Shown: positions 54,619 to 63,749 of the stretch, piece by piece
Layout of the letters: each line of letters begins with the position of its first letter
Position numbering within the stretch: the stretch's first letter is position 1
Source of the DNA: Bacteroidota bacterium
Lineage (GTDB): Bacteria; Bacteroidota; Bacteroidia; Bacteroidales; FEN-979
Reading direction: 5' to 3'
Length of the DNA: 64,000 nucleotides
Assembly (NCBI GenBank): GCA_026391795.1
Contig: JAPLDI010000015.1
Coordinates: forward strand, 132,557-196,556
Notes under the pieces: model-generated
What the model was told of the DNA's origin: nothing
Seen by the model: the letters and a program-made list of their open reading frames with translations, nothing else
Database searches by the model: none
Position numbers and translations under genes: made by a program

Positions 54619-55698
54619 ATGACACAACTCTTACTTGATGACGGAACGCGGATAGAAGGAAAACCTTTCGGTGCATTGGTTTCTGTTTCAGGAGAGGTGG
54701 TTTTCAATACAGCCATGACCGGCTATCCGGAGAGCCTGACAGACCCTTCCTACAAAGGTCAGATCCTTGTCCTGACCTATCCGCTTATCGGGAATTATGG
54801 CGTTCCGGGCAGAGCGATCCAGGAAAATCTTTCTAAATATTTTGAATCAGACCATATCCATATTTCAGGACTTGTCATATCCAGCTACTCGGCAGAATAC
54901 AGCCACTGGAATGCACTGGAAAACCTGTCAGACTGGTTACTGGCTCATAACGTGCCGGGAATCAGTGGTGTTGACACCCGGGCTATCGTCAAGATACTTC
55001 GCGAACACGGTACCATGCTCGGAAAGATTGTTCAGAATAAGGGAGAAGATGTTGATTTCTATGACCCGAACAAGGAAAATCTTGTAGCACAGGTGAGTGT
55101 GAAAAAGAAAATGATCTACCCGGGGAACGAGTTCAGGATTATCCTTGTTGACTGCGGAGTAAAAAACAACATTATCCGGTGTTTGATGGCTACCGGCGCC
55201 ACCGTGATTAGGGTGCCCTGGGATTATGATTTCACACAGGATGATTTTGACGGGGTTGTGGTTTCCAATGGACCTGGCGATCCGCAACTATGCATGGAAA
55301 CCATCCGTAATCTTGAGACAGCCATATCCATTGGGAAACCCATCTTTGGTATTTGCCTCGGAAACCAGCTTCTGGCCATCGCTGCAGGGGCCTCAACGTA
55401 TAAGCTGAAGTATGGTCACCGTGGATATAATCAGCCTGTGCTTTTATGCGGTTCGGAAAAGACCTACATAACCTCACAAAACCACGGATATGCAGTAGAT
55501 GAAAGCAACCTGGGAAAGGATTGGGAACCCTATTTCATCAATCTGAACGATGGAACAAACGAAGGGATCATTCATAAGACCCAACCCTTCTTCTCAACGC
55601 AGTTTCACCCGGAAGCTTCTGGAGGGCCAACGGATACAAAGTTTTTATTTGTAGACTTCATGGACATGGTCAAAGACCATAAACTTCAAAACAAATGA
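54619..55698 (+). CDS. carA: Carbamoyl-phosphate synthase small subunit
   Basis: This 359-residue glutaminase supplies ammonia to CarB for arginine and pyrimidine synthesis. The ATG at 54619 (MTQLLLDDGTRIEGKPFG) is the family start; an ATG at 54577 would add 14 non-conserved residues. The glutaminase triad is visible: C246 in GICLGNQLLA, and H330 and E332 in HPEASGGP. SGVDTRAIVKILREHG is a family block. It overlaps carB by ATGA. Confidence 0.97.
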   Translation: MTQLLLDDGTRIEGKPFGALVSVSGEVVFNTAMTGYPESLTDPSYKGQILVLTYPLIGNYGVPGRAIQENLSKYFESDHIHISGLVISSYSAEYSHWNALENLSDWLLAHNVPGISGVDTRAIVKILREHGTMLGKIVQNKGEDVDFYDPNKENLVAQVSVKKKMIYPGNEFRIILVDCGVKNNIIRCLMATGATVIRVPWDYDFTQDDFDGVVVSNGPGDPQLCMETIRNLETAISIGKPIFGICLGNQLLAIAAGASTYKLKYGHRGYNQPVLLCGSEKTYITSQNHGYAVDESNLGKDWEPYFINLNDGTNEGIIHKTQPFFSTQFHPEASGGPTDTKFLFVDFMDMVKDHKLQNK

Positions 55699-58600
55699 TC
55701 GGGGGTATCCATAAAGTGCTTATCCTTGGCTCCGGCGCCCTCAAAATCGGCGAAGCCGGTGAATTCGATTATTCCGGGTCACAGGCTTTGAAGGCTTTGA
55801 AAGAGGAAGGCATTGAAACTGTCCTTATCAACCCGAACATTGCCACCATCCAGACCTCCGAGAAGATTGCAGATAAAGTTTATTTCCTGCCCGTCACTCC
55901 TTATTTTACTGAAGAGGTGATCCGGAAGGAAAATCCTGATGGAATCCTGCTTGCTTTTGGCGGTCAGACTGCGCTCAACTGCGGGGTAAGCCTGTTTAAA
56001 GAAGGAATATTTGAAAAATATGGAATCCGTGTATTAGGAACTCCTGTTGAAACTATCATAAGTACAGAAGACAGGGATCTGTTTTGCAGGAAACTGGATG
56101 AAATCGATGTACGCACCCCGAGAAGCCTGGCTGTAACGGATGCAAAAAGCGCAAGGACAGCTGCCGAAAAGATTGGTTACCCTTTGATCATCCGGGCTGC
56201 CTTCGCATTGGGCGGGCAAGGAAGCGGGTTTTGTGCGGATGAGGATGAACTTGACCAGCTCGTTGCTAAAGCATTTTCTTATTCCAGCCAGATCCTTGTT
56301 GAAGAATCGCTGAAGGGATGGAAAGAGATCGAATATGAGGTCGTTCGCGACTGTAACGACAACTGCATTACGGTATGCAACATGGAGAATTTTGATCCGC
56401 TTGGCATCCATACGGGTGAGAGCATTGTTGTTGCACCTTCCCAGACCCTTTCCAACATTGAATATTATAAGCTCAGGGAGTTGTCGATTCGTGTGATCCG
56501 TCACCTGGGTGTGGTTGGTGAATGCAATATCCAGTACGCCCTTAACCCGGAATCTGAAGAATACAGGGTAATTGAAGTGAATGCCCGGCTTTCCAGGTCT
56601 TCTGCCCTTGCCTCCAAGGCGACGGGTTACCCGCTGGCATTTGTAGCAGCCAAGCTGGCATTGGGATATGGATTGCATGAACTTAAAAATTCTGTCACCA
56701 AGACGACAACTGCCTGTTTTGAACCGGCACTGGATTACATTGTTTGCAAACTTCCGCGCTGGGACCTGGGAAAGTTTGTGGGGGTATCGAAGCAGCTGGG
56801 TTCGAGTATGAAAAGCGTCGGAGAGGTCATGGCTATCGGACGGACATTTGAAGAAGCCATTCAGAAGGGTTTGCGCATGATCGGGCAGGGGATGCATGGT
56901 TTTATCGGGAATAAGGATCTGCATTCAGACGACCTGGAAAATGAGTTATCGCATCCTACCGATGTCCGGATCTTCAATATTGCCCAGGCCTTTTCAGAAG
57001 GTTATTCAATCGAGAAGCTCTGGGAGCTGACCCGAATCGATAAATGGTTCCTCTACAGGCTTAAAAACATTTTTGATACGGGTCAGACTCTTGAAAAATA
57101 TAAGGATATAAAAGAAGTTCCTGACAACCTGATCCTGGATGCAAAACGATTCGGGTTTTCCGATTTCCAGCTTGCCCGTCTTATTGTTAAGACAGGTAGC
57201 AAAAACCCGGAACCGGATATGCTGAAAATTAGGGAATACAGGAAAGGGAAAGGGATTATCCCGTACGTGAAGCAAATTGATACCCTGGCAGCGGAATATC
57301 CTGCAATGACCAATTATCTCTACCTGACATACAGCGGCAGTGAGCATGATGTTGATTTTCCTCACGACCAGGCATCGGTGGTTGTCCTGGGCAGCGGCGC
57401 TTACCGCATAGGGAGTTCGGTAGAGTTCGACTGGTGCAGTGTCAATACGCTCAATGCGATAAAGGATGCAGGACTCCGGTCGGTCATGATCAACTACAAC
57501 CCTGAAACCGTAAGCACAGACTATGACATCTGTGACCGGCTCTATTTTGATGAGCTGTCGTTTGAGAGGGTTATGGATATCGTTGAACTCGAGGATCCGA
57601 GAGGAATAATTCTTTCGATGGGCGGACAGATCCCAAACAACCTGGCCATGCGGTTACACAAGCAGAATGTGCCGGTTCTCGGAACATCCCCATTGTCAGT
57701 TGACAATGCAGAAGACCGCCATAAATTTTCCTCCATGCTCGACCGGCTTGACATTGATCAACCGCGGTGGAGAGAACTTTCAACGCTCGAAGACATTTTC
57801 GCATTCACCGAACAGGTCGGCTTCCCGGTGCTGATACGTCCGTCGTATGTTCTTTCCGGAGCTGCCATGAATGTGGTGTCCAACAAAAGTGAATTGGAGC
57901 ATTTCCTGACACTGGCAACCAATGTTTCAAAAGAACATCCGGTTGTTGTTTCAGAATTCATTGAAGAAGCAAAGGAAATAGAAATTGATGCCGTTGCCAG
58001 AGAAGGTGAAATTGTGGCATATGCGATCTCCGAACACATTGAATTTGCAGGTGTTCATTCGGGTGATGCAACCATCATCTTTCCTCCGCAAAAAATTTAT
58101 ATTGAGACGGTCAGAAGGATCAAGCGTATCAGCCGTGACATTGCCCGGTCGCTGCAGATATCCGGACCTTTTAACATTCAGTTTCTTGCCAAGGATAATG
58201 ATATCAAGGTTATTGAATGCAACTTGAGAGCATCCCGCAGTTTCCCCTTCGTTTCCAAGGTTTTGAAAATTAACTTTATCGATATCGCTACCCGGGTAAT
58301 GCTGGATATCCCGTTTGAAAAACCGGATAAATCTTTTTTCGATATCGATTATATCGGCGTGAAGGCCCCCCAGTTTTCCTTCTCCCGGCTCCAAAAAGCA
58401 GATCCCATGCTCGGGGTCGACATGGCTTCCACCGGTGAGGTGGGCTGTATTGGTGATACCGTATATGAAGCCGTCCTTAAATCTATGCTCTCGGTGGGAT
58501 ATCGTATTCCGGAGAAAAACATACTTATTTCCTCCGGGCCGATAAAATCCAAAACAATCTTGCTTGAGGGATGCAAAATGCTTGCGGAGAAGGATTTTAC

Positions 58601-58913
58601 TATTTTTGCAACCAGGGGAACGGCAGAATTCCTTCAGGATAACGGAATTGCCTCGAAAGTTCTGCATTGGCCTGATGAAGATGTTTCTCCCAATGTGATC
58701 GAGTACCTGAGAGAGCATAAGATCGATCTTGTGATCAACATCCCGAAGAACCTCTCAAAAGATGAGCTTTACAATGATTATACGATCCGCCGTGCATCGA
58801 TCGATTACAACATTCCGCTGATTACCAATGCCAACCTGGCCAATGTTTTTGTAATGGCTTTCTGCAAACTCAAACCGGAAGACCTGGAGATCAAATCCTG
58901 GCAGGAATATTAA
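55695..58913 (+). CDS. carB: Carbamoyl-phosphate synthase large subunit
   Basis: This 1072-residue subunit makes carbamoyl phosphate from bicarbonate, ammonia and two ATP. Two homologous ATP-grasp halves are visible, each beginning with a KVLILGSGALKIGEAGEFDYSG-like or VVVLGSGAYRIGSSVEFDWC segment, followed by the C-terminal allosteric domain (from about 930). Length is normal. It starts within the carA stop (ATGA). Its stop codon overlaps the stop of the convergent ABC gene by 4 nt, and no terminator separates them. Confidence 0.98.
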   Translation: MIGGIHKVLILGSGALKIGEAGEFDYSGSQALKALKEEGIETVLINPNIATIQTSEKIADKVYFLPVTPYFTEEVIRKENPDGILLAFGGQTALNCGVSLFKEGIFEKYGIRVLGTPVETIISTEDRDLFCRKLDEIDVRTPRSLAVTDAKSARTAAEKIGYPLIIRAAFALGGQGSGFCADEDELDQLVAKAFSYSSQILVEESLKGWKEIEYEVVRDCNDNCITVCNMENFDPLGIHTGESIVVAPSQTLSNIEYYKLRELSIRVIRHLGVVGECNIQYALNPESEEYRVIEVNARLSRSSALASKATGYPLAFVAAKLALGYGLHELKNSVTKTTTACFEPALDYIVCKLPRWDLGKFVGVSKQLGSSMKSVGEVMAIGRTFEEAIQKGLRMIGQGMHGFIGNKDLHSDDLENELSHPTDVRIFNIAQAFSEGYSIEKLWELTRIDKWFLYRLKNIFDTGQTLEKYKDIKEVPDNLILDAKRFGFSDFQLARLIVKTGSKNPEPDMLKIREYRKGKGIIPYVKQIDTLAAEYPAMTNYLYLTYSGSEHDVDFPHDQASVVVLGSGAYRIGSSVEFDWCSVNTLNAIKDAGLRSVMINYNPETVSTDYDICDRLYFDELSFERVMDIVELEDPRGIILSMGGQIPNNLAMRLHKQNVPVLGTSPLSVDNAEDRHKFSSMLDRLDIDQPRWRELSTLEDIFAFTEQVGFPVLIRPSYVLSGAAMNVVSNKSELEHFLTLATNVSKEHPVVVSEFIEEAKEIEIDAVAREGEIVAYAISEHIEFAGVHSGDATIIFPPQKIYIETVRRIKRISRDIARSLQISGPFNIQFLAKDNDIKVIECNLRASRSFPFVSKVLKINFIDIATRVMLDIPFEKPDKSFFDIDYIGVKAPQFSFSRLQKADPMLGVDMASTGEVGCIGDTVYEAVLKSMLSVGYRIPEKNILISSGPIKSKTILLEGCKMLAEKDFTIFATRGTAEFLQDNGIASKVLHWPDEDVSPNVIEYLREHKIDLVINIPKNLSKDELYNDYTIRRASIDYNIPLITNANLANVFVMAFCKLKPEDLEIKSWQEY

Positions 58914-59593
58914 AATAGCCCCTTAATTAATTCTTCATGCTTCTGTTCAATCGAAACAAAGATTTCCTCTTCAAATTTCTTAAATTCTTTTTTACCCTTG
59001 CTGTATTTGATTTTTCCGCTCTCCAAGTAATGAATGAAGTCACATAAATTGGTCAGGGTTTCAATTATATGGGAAGTGATGATGATGGTTTTGCCACGAT
59101 CCTTTATTTGCAGAAGGATCTGACGTATGATCCTGCATGTCTCAATGTCCAGTCCGTTGAAAGGCTCATCCAGGATCATCACCTGTTTATCCTGTTTTAA
59201 GAAGCCCATCAGGGCAAGCTTTTTCTTCATGCCCGATGAATAATCGTCGATGATGACATCAAGTGGCAGCAAAAACAACCGGTTCCATTTTTCAGTATCA
59301 AAAAGCGGATTTTTAAACAGGGCGAGGTATTCCCGTCCGGTGATATTTGAATAAAAGTAATTTTCGGTCACCAGGAATGCCATCTCCTTTTTGCTGATCT
59401 TTTGTTCGTTGTGCCGGATCGTTCCTGAGTCAATGCGTTTCAAGCCATAGATGGAGTTGAGAAGGGTTGTCTTTCCTGCACCGTTCAGACCCACGATCCC
59501 GTTTATGGTATTTTCTGAGAGGACAAGATCCAGCCCGTCAATGACGTTGTGACCTGAAACGTAGGATACAACTAACTTCTCAACGGTAATCAT
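58910..59593 (-). CDS. ABC transporter ATP-binding protein
   Basis: This 227-residue ATPase has Walker A GLNGAGKT (35-42), the signature YSSGMKKK (118-125), Walker B VMILDEP (138-144) and a final-switch His in TSHIIE. It resembles ATPases of ABC-2-like exporters. It overlaps the upstream membrane gene by 14 nt, so the two form one system. Substrate is unknown. The 3' end overlaps carB. Confidence 0.93.
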   Translation of the reverse strand: MITVEKLVVSYVSGHNVIDGLDLVLSENTINGIVGLNGAGKTTLLNSIYGLKRIDSGTIRHNEQKISKKEMAFLVTENYFYSNITGREYLALFKNPLFDTEKWNRLFLLPLDVIIDDYSSGMKKKLALMGFLKQDKQVMILDEPFNGLDIETCRIIRQILLQIKDRGKTIIITSHIIETLTNLCDFIHYLESGKIKYSKGKKEFKKFEEEIFVSIEQKHEELIKGLF

Positions 59594-60548
59594 TCAGGTA
59601 AGGACTTAAGTTTTTTACAGATTTGAAATAAAAACGGATAGACAGGATCCAGACAACAGGAAGGAAAAAAGGAAGGAAGATCCCCAGGGCGCCAAGGGCC
59701 TGAAATACCTGTATGCCGTTTGATTTGCTGTTGGGCTTGTAAAACGCGTATTTTGCAAGGATGATGTATATGTGGATGGTTAAGAGGATGGAAAATTCAA
59801 TAACAGGGATGTACCACTTGTCCGGATGAAAAATAAGAAAAGCGGCAACCAGGGGCGCAAGAATCACTGTGAAGATCAGGGTATGCATTTTGATCTTTTT
59901 CCACAGAAACCTTCCGGGCCCCGATTCATAAACCAGGATCATGCCTGCAGGCTCCCCTTTTTCATAAAAATTCATTGGGATCATACCCAACACAAAGATC
60001 ACCAGCGGAATGCTGCCGATAAAAAAGGAAGTTCCTATACCTGCAACCCATAATACCATCCATAAGAGGAGGGTTTTTCTTATTCCTCCTTTCCATTCAA
60101 AACAGGAGGATGGTATCCTCCGCTGGAAAATGGTGTTCAGGTTTCGTTGTCGCGAGCTCCGATCCAGGCTTCCGATCAGGGGAAGCAGAGCGATGACTGT
60201 TCCCAGCGTTATCCATTGTTTATGAAAAAGCAGACATGCCAGAAGTGGAAATGAGAGCAACAGATATTCAGTTAACAATAACAACCTGAAGTTTGGGATA
60301 TGAATCTTTAAAAATTGCCGGTCTGACCTTTTAGTCTGGATGAATAAAATGATCGTCATGTATATCCCGGCTGCATAAAAGGAACCCGGGATAGCGGCGG
60401 TGTAAAAGAACAATGCAAAAAGAACGCAAGCAGTCAGACCGGCCATAAAGAGCAATCTGCCCAGCCCCAGCTCCTTCATGGACCTGGAGAATTGTTTCAG
60501 ACGAAGTAAGATATAGGCTTCTGTCATTGACGCAGGGTGGCGAAACAT
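59580..60548 (-). CDS. ABC-transporter membrane subunit (predicted)
   Basis: This 322-residue protein has about eight hydrophobic segments and an N-terminal basic stretch (YILLRLKQFSRSMKELGLGRLL) that could contact the ATPase. I do not recognise the family; the assignment as permease rests on membrane content and the 14-nt overlap with the ATPase gene. No signal peptide or substrate-binding protein is linked. Exporter is more likely than importer. Confidence 0.65.
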   Translation of the reverse strand: MFRHPASMTEAYILLRLKQFSRSMKELGLGRLLFMAGLTACVLFALFFYTAAIPGSFYAAGIYMTIILFIQTKRSDRQFLKIHIPNFRLLLLTEYLLLSFPLLACLLFHKQWITLGTVIALLPLIGSLDRSSRQRNLNTIFQRRIPSSCFEWKGGIRKTLLLWMVLWVAGIGTSFFIGSIPLVIFVLGMIPMNFYEKGEPAGMILVYESGPGRFLWKKIKMHTLIFTVILAPLVAAFLIFHPDKWYIPVIEFSILLTIHIYIILAKYAFYKPNSKSNGIQVFQALGALGIFLPFFLPVVWILSIRFYFKSVKNLSPYLNDYR

Positions 60549-60598
60549 GTTTATGTCAGGGGTATTACTGTTCTGATTTTGGGCTCAGGTGGATTCGT

Positions 60599-61258
60599 TT
60601 AACTTAACTTAACCGGGGCGGCACTGATGTAGATCCTTTTCATCACCGTTCCGAACAGAAGGGCATCATACCACATATAATAAAACCGTTGTGCGTTGAA
60701 CCAGGTGTACCCGTCCTTGTTATCGTCGTGCCGGTCATAGGGATCTGCAAAAATGATTACGTCGTCCATCAGGTCTGACGTGTTGCGGGTATCATAACCG
60801 ATGACCAAAACCCAGTGACCACCCCAGTCACTCCATTCAACCAGTGTGGGTATGTTGTTTGCCAGATTCGCCCTCAGCAAGTCAAGGGTTCCTTCCGTAT
60901 GCCAGGATGCGGTAAAACCATTGTTGTTCAGCCAGGTTGTCATCTGCTCAGGGGTTGTTCCTGTTGTAGTACTTGTTCCCATTTCACCGGCAATCGTCAT
61001 CTCATCGCCCTCTCTCCCATAATGCTTTAACAGGCTGATTACAGCGGCAGGTCCACAGGTGTATTCGGTGGTTTGCTGGTAGGAACTGACATTCAAAAGG
61101 GTTTGTCCTACAGCAGGATTTCCCTTGACGTTCAGCACATAGTATTTGCTTGATAGCGGGTTGTCCTGGATCGTGGCAGAACTGTCGCTCTTCTGACAAG
61201 CCAGCAGCAGGATTGTCAGCAGGATAAATACCAGCGGGGTTGCATTTCTTCGCTCCAT
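60599..61258 (-). CDS. C39-family cysteine peptidase-like lipoprotein
   Basis: This 219-residue protein starts at the ATG at 61258 (MERRNATPLVFILLTILLLAC), giving a lipobox with Cys 21; a longer frame adds 34 residues of no signal type. The papain-like C39 core is visible: catalytic Cys in TTEYTCGPAAVISLLKHYG, His in WGGHWVLVIGYD and Asp in IFADPYDR. Such stand-alone C39 proteins differ from bacteriocin ABC exporters, which fuse the domain to a transporter. Its target is unknown. The ABC genes at 58910-60548 are downstream on the same strand. Confidence 0.82.
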   Translation of the reverse strand: MERRNATPLVFILLTILLLACQKSDSSATIQDNPLSSKYYVLNVKGNPAVGQTLLNVSSYQQTTEYTCGPAAVISLLKHYGREGDEMTIAGEMGTSTTTGTTPEQMTTWLNNNGFTASWHTEGTLDLLRANLANNIPTLVEWSDWGGHWVLVIGYDTRNTSDLMDDVIIFADPYDRHDDNKDGYTWFNAQRFYYMWYDALLFGTVMKRIYISAAPVKLS

Positions 61259-61323
61259 GAGATCAGGTTTTAACAGGTTGAAAATAGGATAAAATGTGTG
61301 TTTTTGTTCGAACTTGATGAAAA

Positions 61324-62166
61324 TTATCCGGTAGCTTTCAAAACAACCAGATCCATCCATCCCTTGATAAATCCCAGTACAGCTTCCTTCCCGACTTCAT
61401 TGTGAAGCTCGTGATAGAGTCCTTCCCAGGTCTTGAAAGTATGTTCAGCTGTCACTTTATGAATAAATTCCCTGCTGGCGGAAAAGGAGGTCAGCAGATC
61501 GTCTGTCCCGTGCATCAGCAGGAGCGGGCAGCCAACTTTATCGGCATGATTCAGAGCATATTCGCCTGCGAGTGTAATTTCCATGTAGGTCCTGACCGAA
61601 ATCCGGTTGTGAACCAGCGGATCGGCGAGATACTCTTTCGCTACCGCTTTATCATGACTCAGGTAAGAGGGAATGATACGATCCTTTTGAGTCATGGAAG
61701 GGAATACCCTGTTGATCATCATTGCCATGACCAGTTTGTAAAGCGGTGGTTTGAAGTTGAGCCGTAGCCAGGGACTCGTAACGACGGAGGCAACAACAGC
61801 CGGAGTTTTCCGTATCAGGTAATTCAGGACCAGGTTGCCACCCATGCTGTGCCCGTAAAGGATCATGGGCAGTTGTGGATGACGGTTACGGGCTGCATCG
61901 ATGAAGAGGGTGATATCATCCATGACCCTTTCATACGTAGGGAAATGCCCTCTTTTTCCAAATGATTTGCCATGCCCGCGAAGATCGACAATGACCATTG
62001 CATAACCCGCCGCAGCGAAATAAGCCCCCAAATGACGATAACGGCCGGAATGGTCGCTAAGTCCATGGATAAGTACGATCACTGCTTTTGGGGCAGATGA
62101 AGACCATTCACAGGCAAAAAATGACTGCCCTTCCCGGTACCGTATGGTGAATTCGCTTTCCGGCAT
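61324..62166 (-). CDS. Alpha/beta hydrolase, monoacylglycerol lipase/lysophospholipase-like
   Basis: This 280-residue cytoplasmic enzyme has the serine hydrolase motifs in order: oxyanion loop LIHGLSDHSGRYRHLG, the strand VDLRGHGKSFGKRGHF, nucleophile GHSMGG, acid HGTDDLLTS and histidine LYHELHNE. The pattern matches Serine aminopeptidase S33/monoacylglycerol lipases that cleave lysophospholipids or monoglycerides. No signal peptide. It lies 65 nt upstream of the C39 lipoprotein gene. Confidence 0.92.
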   Translation of the reverse strand: MPESEFTIRYREGQSFFACEWSSSAPKAVIVLIHGLSDHSGRYRHLGAYFAAAGYAMVIVDLRGHGKSFGKRGHFPTYERVMDDITLFIDAARNRHPQLPMILYGHSMGGNLVLNYLIRKTPAVVASVVTSPWLRLNFKPPLYKLVMAMMINRVFPSMTQKDRIIPSYLSHDKAVAKEYLADPLVHNRISVRTYMEITLAGEYALNHADKVGCPLLLMHGTDDLLTSFSASREFIHKVTAEHTFKTWEGLYHELHNEVGKEAVLGFIKGWMDLVVLKATG

Positions 62167-62262
62167 TGGATAAAGGTAAAAAAATAGTTTGGATCAAATG
62201 GTTTCTCTGCAAAAAACCATGATCGTTATAGATCATCCCAGGTTGATTAAAAATTATATACA

Positions 62263-62289
62263 CCCCCCCCTCGATCTGATGTAACTTTG
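62263..62289 (+). promoter_or_regulatory. C8 tract next to a -7 box before the cupin gene
   Basis: A run of eight C (62263-62270) lies 11 bp upstream of TAACTTTG (62282-62289), an exact TAnnTTTG match. Changes in tract length would alter spacing to any upstream element. No TTG at the normal distance is present. Confidence 0.35.
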
Positions 62290-62347
62290 TATTCGGATTT
62301 TTATATATGTTTTATTTTTTATCATAAATAACATAAAAGATAACGAA

Positions 62348-62710
62348 ATGAACGCTATAGAGAAGAAAAGTATCAGTAAACCTGATGAAACAAGAACCTT
62401 CCCCAAGGGGAAGCTGGATCTTGTTTCATTGGACGGTGTCAGCTTTGGCAAGGCAACATTCCAGCCGGGCTGGAAATGGTCGGAATCGCTGAAGCCAATT
62501 CAAAAAACAGACAGCTGCCAGGCAGCGCACTTTAACTATCATTTATCCGGCAGGTTGCATGTAAAAATGGATGACGGCACGGAGAAGGAATACGGCCCCG
62601 GCGATGTCGGGGTCATACCCCCAGGTCATGATGCCTGGGTGGTTGGCGATGAACCCGTTGTGATTGTCGATTTTAACGGGATGACGCATTACGCGGAGAT
62701 ACATAAGTAG
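62348..62710 (+). CDS. Small cupin-domain protein
   Basis: This 120-residue protein has one cupin fold: GWKWSESLKPIQ, HFNYHLSGRLHVKMDDGTEKEYGPGDVGVIPPGHDAWVVG and VDFNG. The first motif lacks the usual HxH pair, so metal binding is not obvious. It stands alone, with its own -7 box and a terminator at 62732-62760. Function unknown. Confidence 0.85.
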   Translation: MNAIEKKSISKPDETRTFPKGKLDLVSLDGVSFGKATFQPGWKWSESLKPIQKTDSCQAAHFNYHLSGRLHVKMDDGTEKEYGPGDVGVIPPGHDAWVVGDEPVVIVDFNGMTHYAEIHK

Positions 62711-62731
62711 GGCTCATCGCACATCGTTTAG

Positions 62732-62760
62732 AAAAAAGCAGCAATTATGCTGCTTTTTTT
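62732..62760. terminator. Bidirectional rho-independent terminator after the cupin gene
   Basis: AAAAAAGCAGCA (62732-62743) pairs with TGCTGCTTTTTT (62748-62759) around a 4-nt loop. Runs of A and T on the two sides make it usable on both strands. Confidence 0.88.
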
Positions 62761-62910
62761 ATCTTCTCTCTTTTAATTCCTTCCTGGAAAAGACAACCTG
62801 AAACTGATCAGGGGTCAGCCGGTTAGGATAGCTTCTTTCAGTTTGTGTGCAGGAAAGTTTATTCATACTTTTGACCCTCCATTTATAAATTGTTAAACAT
62901 CCGGAGCTTG

Positions 62911-63480
62911 ATGAAAAAACTTACCGATATCAACGATCTGAACATCCTGGAATTCCCTGTAGAGGACAGACAGGGAACAAGTTATACCTGTGGCGCCGAT
63001 TGTGTTCTGAAAGTAATGGAATATTATGGGGAAGACTTTCGGGAAATGGACCTGGCAGAGATCCTTAAATCTGATCCGGACCATGGAACTTATGTTAATA
63101 ACATCGTGGAGTTTTTTCATAAGCAAGGGCTGAAAGCCGTTGTAAGGCAGAAAATGACAATCAATGATCTCATTGAAAGGATCAACCGGAATATTCCTGT
63201 GATCATCATGCTCCAGGCCTGGGGTAAAAATGAAAATTTGGAAAAAAACTATCGAAACTGCTGGGACGACGGTCATTTTGTTGTGGTGATCGGGTACTCC
63301 TCCGATTCAATTTTGATAGCCGATCCGGCTTTATTTTATACCGGCTACATTCCTAAGACGGAACTTATTGGCCGCTGGCATGATACCGATGAAGGCAATA
63401 AAAAGACCTACCAGCTTGGGATCTCCGTGTATGGGAAAAACCCTGAATTTAATAAAGATACTCTTGAAAGGGTAAGGTGA
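62911..63480 (+). CDS. C39-like papain-fold protein
   Basis: This 189-residue protein starts at the ATG at 62911, preceded by a CGGAG ribosome-binding site; a TTG at 62890 is less likely. The C39-like residues are Cys in TSYTCGADCVLKVMEYYG, His in DDGHFVVVIGYS and Asp in LIADPALFY. It has no signal peptide and no transporter domain, so it is cytoplasmic. It is similar in core pattern to the exported C39 lipoprotein at 60599 but not a close copy. Function unknown. Confidence 0.78.
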   Translation: MKKLTDINDLNILEFPVEDRQGTSYTCGADCVLKVMEYYGEDFREMDLAEILKSDPDHGTYVNNIVEFFHKQGLKAVVRQKMTINDLIERINRNIPVIIMLQAWGKNENLEKNYRNCWDDGHFVVVIGYSSDSILIADPALFYTGYIPKTELIGRWHDTDEGNKKTYQLGISVYGKNPEFNKDTLERVR

Positions 63481-63568
63481 AAGAGCTTATTCTGCTTCGA
63501 TAACCTGCGATATCCCCATAATTAACATCCTGTACAAAAGAAAATTAAAAGTCCAGATTCAAGAAAAT

Positions 63569-63605
63569 AGAAAAGCCTTTTCGAAAAAAACGAAAAGGCT
63601 TTTCT
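63569..63605 (-). terminator. Perfect 15-bp stem, terminator of a former tRNA transcript
   Basis: AGAAAAGCCTTTTCG (63569-63583) and CGAAAAGGCTTTTCT (63591-63605) pair perfectly around seven A. It lies directly beside the tRNA-like remnant at 63610-63621, in the position where tRNA genes of this phylum usually have a terminator. Confidence 0.7.
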
Positions 63606-63609
63606 GTTT

Positions 63610-63621
63610 GTCGGGGCGAGA
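63610..63621 (-). other. Possible tRNA 3'-end remnant / attachment core
   Basis: On the minus strand the sequence reads TCTCGCCCCGAC, like the last bases of a tRNA acceptor stem with discriminator A and no encoded CCA. The sequence then diverges (GGGT) and no tRNA body follows. A fragment of this kind next to an integrase gene is typical of an attachment site. Confidence 0.4.
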
Positions 63622-63668
63622 ACCCGATATAAAAATAATCTAATAACCTTAATATCAATTATATGACA

Positions 63669-63690
63669 ACATTTATTAATTAATAAATGT
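63669..63690. repeat. Perfect 22-bp AT palindrome and adjacent 8-bp inverted repeat
   Basis: The half-site ACATTTATTAA is followed directly by its exact reverse complement. Overlapping its right end, GTACTAAT (63689-63696) and ATTAGTAC (63712-63719) form a further inverted repeat. Confidence 0.85.
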
Positions 63691-63749
63691 ACTAATCTTA
63701 ATTAATATAATATTAGTACTGAAATACAATATGTTATAAAAATTATTTA

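Noticed and set aside
56034-56924. Long open frame on the minus strand inside carB
   Set aside because: It is fully antisense to the conserved carB gene and its translation shows no family features. The same holds for 57951-58718.
63610-63630. Complete tRNA gene
   Set aside because: Only about 12 bases match a tRNA 3' end; no anticodon, D or T arm can be folded from the following AT-rich DNA.
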